DNA of 6,512 nucleotides from Thermoplasmatota archaeon (GTDB taxonomy: Archaea > Thermoplasmatota > E2 > DHVEG-1). Below, one piece after another: positions 1 to 5,990 of this stretch. Every line of letters starts with the position of its first letter. Positions within the stretch are counted from its first letter, which is position 1. The stretch is taken from contig JAGXLH010000088.1 in NCBI GenBank assembly GCA_018334795.1, forward strand, positions 1-6,512. Reading direction: 5' to 3'. The notes below the pieces were generated by a model that saw nothing but the letters and a program-made list of their open reading frames with translations, did not search any database and was not told the DNA's origin. Both the position numbers and the translations under genes were made by a program.

Positions 1-11
1 GGAGGAAGGAT

Positions 12-266
12 TCAAGATAAATCATATATGTATGAAATACGTGTTGGTAAGTCAAAGGTGGCATAGGTAAAAATCATTGAAATAATGATGACGAAACAAC
101 CAGTGATTGCTTCAGAAAGAAATAAGATGGTAACGACTTTTAAAGAAGTATAGCCTAAGAGAAATAAAAGTGGAGTGAGTTCAGTGCCAAATCCCATGCC
201 TGCTGATGAATCCATGGTTTCTAAGAGGAATGAAATCAGAATGATGAGGGGATACAACTCATACAT
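12..266 (-). CDS. TauE/SafE-type membrane transporter, N-terminal fragment (early stop)
   Basis: The 84-residue product resembles the beginning of TauE/SafE (TSUP) permeases, which move sulfite, sulfonates or other small organic anions across the cytoplasmic membrane. Hydrophobic segments lie at about residues 4-16, 31-50 and 52-68. Residues 16-32 carry the family's half-repeat signature, an acidic E-T-x-D-S-S stretch followed by G-M-G-F-G-T and T-P. A second signature, L-S-E-A-I-T-G, lies at 50-56, and the F-D at 71-72 fits the next conserved point. The ATG at 266 has a strong SD just upstream, so the start is secure. Family members are usually about 250 residues with 7-9 membrane segments, whereas this frame ends in TGA at 12-14. 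It is therefore truncated, frameshifted or hit by a sequencing error; only 11 bases remain beyond the stop, so the rest cannot be examined. The gene is divergent from the Lrp-like regulator and may be one of its targets. The transported substrate cannot be assigned. Confidence 0.62.
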   Translation of the reverse strand: MYELYPLIILISFLLETMDSSAGMGFGTELTPLLFLLGYTSLKVVTILFLSEAITGCFVIIISMIFTYATFDLPTRISYIYDLS

Positions 267-270
267 AAAG

Positions 271-278
271 GATCACCT
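271..278 (-). promoter_or_regulatory. Shine-Dalgarno site of the TauE/SafE-like gene
   Basis: Read on the minus strand this is AGGTGATC, which contains GGTGAT, the complement of the usual archaeal 16S rRNA 3' end. It lies 4-5 bases before the ATG at 266. It fixes the start of the transporter fragment and indicates a translated leader rather than a leaderless mRNA. Confidence 0.75.
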
Positions 279-330
279 AAGAGCGCTTAATCAATCTACA
301 GAAGAACAGCAAAAAGAGCCATGATGCTGA

Positions 331-338
331 TATATAAG
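331..338. promoter_or_regulatory. Nearly symmetric TATA box between divergent genes
   Basis: The plus strand reads TATATAAG and the minus strand CTTATATA, the latter close to the archaeal TATA consensus. Counting about 25 bases downstream places transcription starts near 360 on the plus strand (a leader of about 28 bases to the ATG at 388) and near 308 on the minus strand (a leader of about 40 bases that includes the SD at 271-278). It is the only good TATA candidate in the 121-base gap, so one element may serve both directions, with the flanking BRE sequences setting the preference. Start positions are inferred from spacing only. Confidence 0.5.
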
Positions 339-387
339 TGTGGCATATCCTATCATTTTGATTGTTTCTTTTTAACAATTCAACCGA

Positions 388-1470
388 ATGATACAAAAAC
401 CAAAATATATATTACTCTCTAGAATCATGAAATCATTACTTGATGATAAACTCAATCTTAAACTTCTAAGGTACCTGGTATCAGGAAAAGAAGTCAGAGT
501 GAATATTAGAGGTCTTGCAAAAGAACTAAACATACATCGAAGCACGGTAAAAAAGAAAGTACAATGGCTTTTTGACCAACACCTCATCAATCCACCCTTC
601 TATCCCTTCCCCCAACTCTACAAAGAATATCCTCTACTTGTCCTAGTCAAAGCAGATATTCCCAGAAACAATGAAACAAAAGAATTTTTCATGGATGATG
701 CCCACATCTTTGCTGCTTTTTCCTGCATGGAAGGACCATACAATACCCTTTTAATGGAATTTTTCAAAGACCTTGAAACCTATCATTCTTGGAGGGAACA
801 AATCGTTGTCGATCAAAAAATACCAACAAGGGCACACCGTGCACCAGCCCACGCCTACATTTTCAGCAACAAACTGACTTTCAAATACAATCCTACCTGT
901 TTCATCAAAAATTTACAAAAAACATATCAAAAAGAAGGATTTGTCACCATCAACAACATCACTCTGGATGAAAACATCTTTCCGATTTTTATGCACCTAA
1001 TGAGAGGAACATTCATCCAACGAAACGATTCTCATATTGCTAGAGACCTCGAAATCAATCGAAAAACTATCAAACATCGCATCGATCAACTCCTCAAACT
1101 CAATGTTATCTCAGAACCAAAATGTTTCTTTCCAAACTTATTTGTTCCCCCAGCTTACAACTTGGTCGTATCCATGATCGAAGTCAAAAGAAACAATGAT
1201 GCCATCAAAAACTTCCTGCTCAAGCATAATAATATCGCTCGAGCACAAGAAACAAGTACGGGTTGTTACAACTTGCTCATCTTTTCTGCGTTTAAAACAA
1301 TTGAAGACTTTTTTGACCTTGGAGAAGACATGGTTAATCAATTTCCTCATGACATCGGTGCTATTGAAAACACCATTCTTTCTTCAAGAATGATTCATAC
1401 CATAAAACCTCAAAAACTCTCTCTTGGATGGATTGATAGAAAACTCTGGCAGATTACACAATCCAACTAA
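388..1470 (+). CDS. Tandem-duplicated Lrp/AsnC-like transcriptional regulator
   Basis: This is a 360-residue, probably cytoplasmic DNA-binding regulator. It contains two copies of a winged helix-turn-helix followed by an alpha/beta domain like the Lrp RAM domain. Copy 1 has the wHTH at about 22-68 (recognition helix around H50-R51-S52-T53-V54) and the RAM-like part at about 81-160. Copy 2 has the wHTH at about 195-242 (N224-R225-K226-T227-I228) and the RAM-like part at about 255-340. The copies align with an offset of 174-176 residues; matching points include R51/R225, T53/T227, F74-P75/F248-P249 and G-x-Y-N at 116-119/292-295. Classical Lrp proteins are about 150 residues with one unit, so this is a fused pseudo-dimer. 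An in-frame stop at 373-375 bounds the start. ATG 388 lies about 28 bases past the predicted transcription start, but no SD is visible, and ATG 427 (residue 14) is a possible alternative. Lrp-family regulators often sense amino acids, and the next gene is gdhA, so gdhA and the divergent transporter are natural candidate targets (inference). The effector is unknown. Confidence 0.75.
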   Translation: MIQKPKYILLSRIMKSLLDDKLNLKLLRYLVSGKEVRVNIRGLAKELNIHRSTVKKKVQWLFDQHLINPPFYPFPQLYKEYPLLVLVKADIPRNNETKEFFMDDAHIFAAFSCMEGPYNTLLMEFFKDLETYHSWREQIVVDQKIPTRAHRAPAHAYIFSNKLTFKYNPTCFIKNLQKTYQKEGFVTINNITLDENIFPIFMHLMRGTFIQRNDSHIARDLEINRKTIKHRIDQLLKLNVISEPKCFFPNLFVPPAYNLVVSMIEVKRNNDAIKNFLLKHNNIARAQETSTGCYNLLIFSAFKTIEDFFDLGEDMVNQFPHDIGAIENTILSSRMIHTIKPQKLSLGWIDRKLWQITQSN

Positions 1471-1589
1471 ATACGCCAAAAAAACAATGCTAAAATATAC
1501 CACATTTAACAGAAAGAAGCAAAAGCGATCATACAAGTTGACCGTTAAAAAAATACATTATTAACCAAAGTGTATAACATAAAGGTCTA

Positions 1590-1614
1590 TTTTTATAACC
1601 CAGATATAAATATA
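1590..1614 (+). promoter_or_regulatory. Candidate gdhA promoter (two overlapping-range TATA elements)
   Basis: The 189-base gap before gdhA holds two TATA-like elements: TTTTTATAA at 1590-1598 and ATATAAATATA at 1604-1614. They would place transcription starts near 1620 and near 1633, giving leaders of roughly 40 or 27 bases that include the SD at 1648-1652. A six-base inverted pair (TAAAGG at 1580-1585 and CCTTTA at 1616-1621) brackets both elements and could be an operator, though a pair this short may be chance. The rest of the gap (1471-1579) is A-rich, with no T-run or hairpin that would clearly end the upstream transcript. Confidence 0.45.
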
Positions 1615-1647
1615 CCCTTTAATATCGCACCCACGCATCCAAAATAT

Positions 1648-1652
1648 GGAGG
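1648..1652 (+). promoter_or_regulatory. Shine-Dalgarno site of gdhA
   Basis: GGAGG lies 7 bases before the ATG at 1660. It decides the start in favour of ATG 1660 over the in-frame GTG at 1570, which has no SD and would add 30 residues, rich in aromatic residues, that lie before the point where the family similarity begins and overlap the TATA elements. Confidence 0.85.
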
Positions 1653-1659
1653 AAATACC

Positions 1660-2946
1660 ATGGCAAAAGAAGGTTACAACCCATTTAAAATGGCTCAAGA
1701 GCAATTCGACCGAATTGCAGATGAACTCGAATTAGACGAAGGTACCAGAGAATTCTTACGAAACCCTCGTCGAGAATACCATTTCACTATTCCAGTCAAA
1801 ATGGATGACGGCCACACCAAAGTATTCAAAGGATTCCGCGTCCAACATAATGATGCACGCGGCCCATCCAAGGGAGGAATCCGATTCCATCCACAAGAAA
1901 CTATCGATACCGTTCGAGCACTTTCAATGTGGATGACCTGGAAATGCGCCGTTGCCGACATCCCACTTGGTGGAGGAAAAGGCGGCATCATTTGTGATCC
2001 ACACGATCTTTCAAATAACGAACAAGAACAACTCTGTCGCGGCTGGATACGACAAGTTGCACCAAACATCGGACCCGTCCAAGACGTACCCGCCCCAGAT
2101 GTGATGACCAATGCCCAACACATGATATGGATGATGGATGAATACGAAGCAGTCTCCGGTGGGCGATACCCTGGAACCATCACAGGAAAACCAGTCGAAC
2201 TCGGCGGATCACTCGGTCGAACCGAAGCAACAGGATATGGTGTGGTCTACATGCTAAGAGAAGCACTCAAAGAAATGGATGTTGACATCGAAAAAACCAC
2301 TGCATCCATTCAAGGATTCGGAAATGTTGCTCGATACGCAGCAGAACTCTACATCGAATACGGTGGAACCATTGTGTCCGTTTCCAGTTGGGATCAAGCT
2401 GATAAAAAAGCATACAGTTTCTACAAAAAAGATGGGATCAACCTCAAAGAACTCCTTGATATCACCGATCGTTTCGGAAGCATTGATAAAAAGAAAGCAA
2501 AAAAACTTGATTACGAAGTACTCCCAGGTGATGACTGGCTCAGCCATGATGTTGATATTCTCATTCCTGCAGCACTTGAAAACGCTATCACCAAAGATAC
2601 CGTTAAAGACGTTAAGAATAATGTAAAACTCATTGTTTGTGGAGCAAATGGTCCAATCACTCCTGAAGCAGATGACATTCTTGATGATCGTGGTGTTATG
2701 GTCATTCCTGACTTTCTTGCAAATGCAGGTGGAGTGGTCTGCAGTTACTTTGAACAAGTACAAAGTAATCAAAACTATTACTGGACCAAAGAGGAGGTCC
2801 TTGGAAAACTTGACAACAAAATGACTGATGCATTTTACAAAGTATGGGAACTATCACAACGCAAAAAAATACGGGTACAAGATGCGGCATACATGATCGC
2901 TATTTCACGTGTTGTCGAAGCATGTAAACTCCGCGGTTGGATTTAA
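1660..2946 (+). CDS. gdhA: Glutamate dehydrogenase, NAD(P)-dependent, hexameric type
   Basis: The enzyme catalyses reversible oxidative deamination of L-glutamate to 2-oxoglutarate and ammonium, linking nitrogen assimilation to central carbon in the cytoplasm. At 428 residues it is full length for the archaeal/bacterial hexameric class (about 415-450). Residues 1-180 form the substrate domain. The active-site lysines are K71 (P-S-K-G-G), K95 and K107 (in G-G-G-K-G-G), and the catalytic aspartate is D147 (P-A-P-D-V). Their spacings of 24, 12 and 40 residues equal those of the well-studied clostridial enzyme (K89, K113, K125, D165). The Rossmann coenzyme domain follows, with G-F-G-N-V-A at 219-224 and C-G-A-N-G-P at 327-332. 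S362 sits in the C-terminal substrate-binding segment after A-N-A-G-G. The residue at the end of the second Rossmann strand is serine (S243) where an aspartate is common, so NAD versus NADP use is unclear. The gene has its own promoter and SD and is followed after 31 bases by the receiver/ATP-grasp gene. It is more GC-rich than its neighbours, perhaps reflecting high expression. Confidence 0.96.
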   Translation: MAKEGYNPFKMAQEQFDRIADELELDEGTREFLRNPRREYHFTIPVKMDDGHTKVFKGFRVQHNDARGPSKGGIRFHPQETIDTVRALSMWMTWKCAVADIPLGGGKGGIICDPHDLSNNEQEQLCRGWIRQVAPNIGPVQDVPAPDVMTNAQHMIWMMDEYEAVSGGRYPGTITGKPVELGGSLGRTEATGYGVVYMLREALKEMDVDIEKTTASIQGFGNVARYAAELYIEYGGTIVSVSSWDQADKKAYSFYKKDGINLKELLDITDRFGSIDKKKAKKLDYEVLPGDDWLSHDVDILIPAALENAITKDTVKDVKNNVKLIVCGANGPITPEADDILDDRGVMVIPDFLANAGGVVCSYFEQVQSNQNYYWTKEEVLGKLDNKMTDAFYKVWELSQRKKIRVQDAAYMIAISRVVEACKLRGWI

Positions 2947-2953
2947 AAAAATA
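2942..2953 (+). promoter_or_regulatory. Weak TATA-like element at the gdhA stop codon
   Basis: TTTAAAAAAATA overlaps the gdhA stop codon and lies about 25-36 bases before the ATG at 2978, the position expected for a TATA box driving a leaderless transcript. The following gene has no visible SD, which suits leaderless translation. The sequence is low-complexity A-rich DNA, so this is only a possibility; readthrough from gdhA is the alternative. Confidence 0.22.
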
Positions 2954-2977
2954 CCTCTGATAAACAAAAAAACCACT

Positions 2978-5962
2978 ATGTTAGAAACAAAGGAAGAAGC
3001 AATCAAAAATAAGATTGAAGAGATAACAGGATACAAACCAAAAGGTACAAGTGATCTTGTACTTGAAACTGGAAAACATCTACGCCCGTTTTCCATAAAA
3101 AAAATCCTGTTACTCGCTTCTTCCTACAACTATTTTTTACTTGAAGAAGAAGGAAGAATTGAAAAACTCTTTCAACATATTTATCCAAAAGACCTTCCCC
3201 TTCAACCACCAGAAATAACTCAAGTCGAATCCTTAAAGAATACAAAACAACATCTTGATAATGATCAATTCGATTTATTCATCATTTTCAATGAACCACA
3301 AGAATCTGATTTACTCTCATTTACCAATGAAATTAAGCAAACTCATCCAGATCTCCCCATTGTCTACTTAGCTAATCATACTGCTCAACTTCAAAAACTT
3401 ATAGATAAAGATAATTACGAAACCATCGATCGTGCATTTACATGGAATGGAGACGGATCAATTCTTTTAACTATCATTCAACTTTTCGAAGATCAAACAA
3501 ACATTCAATCAAATCCCTCCTGTGAAAACAAAGAAATTATTCTTCTCATTGAAGATGACATTCAATATTATTCATCATATCTACTTCTCATTTATGAAGA
3601 ATTATGGAAGTATACACAAGATCTCATGCACAAGGATTTAACCCTTGTTCAAAAAAATAGAAGATATCAACGACGACCATTCATTCTGCATACAACGGAT
3701 TTTGATGAAGCAAACGCCTTACTTAACCAATATACCAATCACCTCCTTTGTATCATCTCAGATAACAATACGAAAAATACAAAAGATCACGCAGGAATCA
3801 CTCTTGCAGCAAAAATTCATAATCTCAAACCAAATATACCAGCTATCATTCAATCATCTGAACCAAAGCAAACAGAAAAACTTCCAGAAAACGCAGAATT
3901 CATATCTAAAACCAATAGTCAACTGCGAAAGCGATTACGAACTCTTGTTTCAAACAGTCTTGGGCCAGTAACATTACACCTGCAACATGACAAACAACGC
4001 ATGATAATAAATACCTTAAGTGAACTTGAAAAAACACTGTTGAACAATCCAGCAAACACATTTTCTTCAATAGTAAAAACACATCAGATTTCGAAATGGC
4101 TATTTGGGATACAAGAAAAAGAACTCGCAACAAAAATCAAAGACATCGAAAACAATGAAACCGATGTATCACGATTCCATCAACGAATTATTGATACCAT
4201 TGAAGAATATAATTACTCATTGCATCAAGCAACAGTAACTGATTTTTCAAGAAAAATCAAGGAACCACAATCTAACATTAATCGCATGGGAGATGGGTCA
4301 CTTGGGGGAAAAGCCCGAGGATTAGCATTTCTTGCAAAAATTCTTTCAAAATATATCACCGAAGAAATGTTTCCCAATTTAAAAATCACTATTCCTCGAA
4401 CAATTGTACTCTCCACTGAAATCTTCGATAAATTCATAGAAAAAAATGATTTTCCACTGAGTGAACTCTTCAATCTGTCAGATGAACGAATCGCGGCTCA
4501 TTTCCTAAAAGCAAATCTTCCCGCAACCATTCTTGGTGACCTCCGTGCCTTTGTGAGAAACACACGAAAACCTCTAATCGTTCGATCCTCAGGAATGCTA
4601 GAAGACTCACTCTTTCAACCATTTGCTGGTATTTACGCTTCCGTACTGCTCCCCAATGAATCCTGGGAAACCGATCTTAGATTTCAAGAAGTTTGCAACT
4701 CCATTAAATACGTTTATTCATCAACCTATTTTTCACAAGCTCGAACTTACATTCAATCTACACCAAAACATATCGCTGATGAAAAAATGGCAATACTCCT
4801 TCAAGAAGTCGTCGGACAAAAACATGGTAAATATTTTTACCCAACCGTTGCAGGGGTGGCAAAATCATATAATCATTATCCAGCTGGACCCTGCAGCCCG
4901 GAAGAAGGAATCGTATATTTATCACTAGGATTAGGAAAAGCAATTGTTGATGGAGGATCAAGTTATTGTTTTTGCCCAAAGCGACCAAAAACACCACTTT
5001 GTGGCACCCCAAAAGATTTTCTGCCATATTCACAAAAGAAATTCTATGCTATTGATCTTACTAGTTTTTATAAAACGATGGGAGATCATGAAGAAAACTC
5101 ACTTGCTCATTTAGATGTTGACCTAGCAAAAGAACACGGAACACTTAACGCCCTTGCCTCAACATATTCTCATCGAGATGATCGCATCTATCCTGGCATT
5201 GAAGAGGATGGATATCTCGTGATTAATTTTGCTCCACTTCTTCAATTTAATACTATTCCTTTGGCAAAAGCAATGGAACTGTTACTCTCCATTAGCGAGA
5301 TAGCTCTTGGTTATCCTGTAGAAATTGAATTTGCACTCAACATTCCAAAAGAAGAGGATACATCTGCAGAACTTGTCATCCTCCAAATCAGAAATATGAT
5401 GCCTCCATCTGAAACAGAAGATGTAGATTTAAAGGATTTTTCAAAAGAAGACGTAATCTGTTACAGTGAAAACGCACTCGGTAATGGAACAATAACAGAT
5501 ATTAAGGATATTGTGTATGTAGATCCTGAAACATTTGACATGGGACAATCTCAACAAATCGTACCGCTGTTACGAGACATTAATTTAAAACTCATGAATC
5601 AGAATAAACCATATCTACTCATTGGACCTGGCAGGTGGGGATCAGCAGATCCTTGGCTTGGAATACCTGTTATTTGGAGTGATATCGCCGGAGCTAAAGC
5701 TATCATTGAAACACCAGTAAAAGAAAAAACCATAGAACCGTCACAAGGATCACATTTTTTCCACGATATGGTTTCATCACAAGTAGGCTATTTGATCACC
5801 CAATCAAAAAAGAGTATTCTCAACTGGGATTACCTTTCCTCCCTACCAAAAAAACAGCATAAAGATTCTGTGTATCATGTTCATACCGATGAACCATTAT
5901 CTATTCATTTAGATGGACGTAATAGAAAAGGAATCATTGTCAAAAACGAAAATCATTCATAA
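2978..5962 (+). CDS. Dual receiver-like / PEP-pyruvate-binding ATP-grasp protein
   Basis: This is a 994-residue, probably cytoplasmic protein. Residues 40-170 form a receiver-like fold lacking the acidic pair and phosphoacceptor (N105 where an aspartate is expected). Residues 186-325 form a second receiver with E192-D193, candidate phosphoacceptor D262, S293/S294 and K311. Residues 336-425 are a helical linker. Residues 436-807 form the ATP-grasp, nucleotide-binding domain of the PEP synthase/pyruvate phosphate dikinase class: G-S-L-G-G-K445, V-R536-S-S with E542-D543, the M-x-x-L-L-Q block at 604-609, the G-L-G-K loop at 651-654, and candidate metal ligands E783 and Q803. Residues 877-940 carry a conserved tail block with G-P-G-R-W-G-S-A-D-P-W and P-S-Q-G-x-H-F-F. 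The phosphohistidine swivel and PEP/pyruvate TIM barrel of true PpsA/PpdK (about 800-900 residues) are absent, so the acceptor of the phosphoryl group is unknown. The family is known from many bacterial genomes as a 'PEP/pyruvate-binding domain protein'. ATG 2978 is preferred over the in-frame GTG 2909, which would overlap gdhA by 38 bases. A sensor-like gene follows after 28 bases. Confidence 0.85.
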   Translation: MLETKEEAIKNKIEEITGYKPKGTSDLVLETGKHLRPFSIKKILLLASSYNYFLLEEEGRIEKLFQHIYPKDLPLQPPEITQVESLKNTKQHLDNDQFDLFIIFNEPQESDLLSFTNEIKQTHPDLPIVYLANHTAQLQKLIDKDNYETIDRAFTWNGDGSILLTIIQLFEDQTNIQSNPSCENKEIILLIEDDIQYYSSYLLLIYEELWKYTQDLMHKDLTLVQKNRRYQRRPFILHTTDFDEANALLNQYTNHLLCIISDNNTKNTKDHAGITLAAKIHNLKPNIPAIIQSSEPKQTEKLPENAEFISKTNSQLRKRLRTLVSNSLGPVTLHLQHDKQRMIINTLSELEKTLLNNPANTFSSIVKTHQISKWLFGIQEKELATKIKDIENNETDVSRFHQRIIDTIEEYNYSLHQATVTDFSRKIKEPQSNINRMGDGSLGGKARGLAFLAKILSKYITEEMFPNLKITIPRTIVLSTEIFDKFIEKNDFPLSELFNLSDERIAAHFLKANLPATILGDLRAFVRNTRKPLIVRSSGMLEDSLFQPFAGIYASVLLPNESWETDLRFQEVCNSIKYVYSSTYFSQARTYIQSTPKHIADEKMAILLQEVVGQKHGKYFYPTVAGVAKSYNHYPAGPCSPEEGIVYLSLGLGKAIVDGGSSYCFCPKRPKTPLCGTPKDFLPYSQKKFYAIDLTSFYKTMGDHEENSLAHLDVDLAKEHGTLNALASTYSHRDDRIYPGIEEDGYLVINFAPLLQFNTIPLAKAMELLLSISEIALGYPVEIEFALNIPKEEDTSAELVILQIRNMMPPSETEDVDLKDFSKEDVICYSENALGNGTITDIKDIVYVDPETFDMGQSQQIVPLLRDINLKLMNQNKPYLLIGPGRWGSADPWLGIPVIWSDIAGAKAIIETPVKEKTIEPSQGSHFFHDMVSSQVGYLITQSKKSILNWDYLSSLPKKQHKDSVYHVHTDEPLSIHLDGRNRKGIIVKNENHS

Positions 5963-5974
5963 TGAAATAAGTAC

Positions 5975-5980
5975 AGAGGA
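5975..5980 (+). promoter_or_regulatory. Shine-Dalgarno site of the sensor-like gene
   Basis: AGAGGA lies 10 bases before ATG 5991. The nearer ATG at 5981 is in another frame and reaches a stop after 18 codons. In the frame of 5991 a TGA at 5982-5984 blocks any upstream start, so this weak SD serves ATG 5991. Confidence 0.55.
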
Positions 5981-5990
5981 ATGAACTATC

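Noticed and set aside
12..14. TGA read as a sense codon in the transporter
   Set aside because: None of the other real genes, about 1,780 complete codons plus the 174-codon partial gene, contains an in-frame TGA, so recoding of TGA in this genome is not supported.
318..344. GCCA/TGGC inverted pair around the divergent TATA box as an operator
   Set aside because: It is only four bases long and not centred on the TATA element; chance is the better explanation.
388..1470. Siroheme decarboxylase (AhbA/AhbB, also Lrp-like) as the identity of the duplicated protein
   Set aside because: Both halves keep a convincing basic recognition helix and I do not see the heme-enzyme motifs; the neighbours are not heme genes.
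1471..1560. Terminator or small RNA after the Lrp-like gene
   Set aside because: The stretch is A-rich on the plus strand with no T-run and no stable hairpin visible by eye.
1570..1659. N-terminal extension of glutamate dehydrogenase from a GTG at 1570
   Set aside because: It has no SD, overlaps the candidate TATA boxes and adds residues that precede the family similarity; ATG 1660 has GGAGG at 7 bases.
1695..2772. Long open frames on the minus strand opposite gdhA (162 and 172 codons)
   Set aside because: They lie entirely opposite a strongly conserved enzyme gene, their products have no recognisable motifs, and I see no SD or promoter for them.
2909..2977. GTG start for the receiver/ATP-grasp gene inside gdhA
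   Set aside because: It would overlap the gdhA 3' end, has no SD, and the added residues are encoded by gdhA in another frame and the A-rich gap; ATG 2978 is simpler.
2978..5962. Complete PEP synthase (ppsA) or pyruvate phosphate dikinase
   Set aside because: Only the nucleotide-binding domain is present; the phosphohistidine and TIM-barrel domains are missing and receiver domains occupy the N-terminus.
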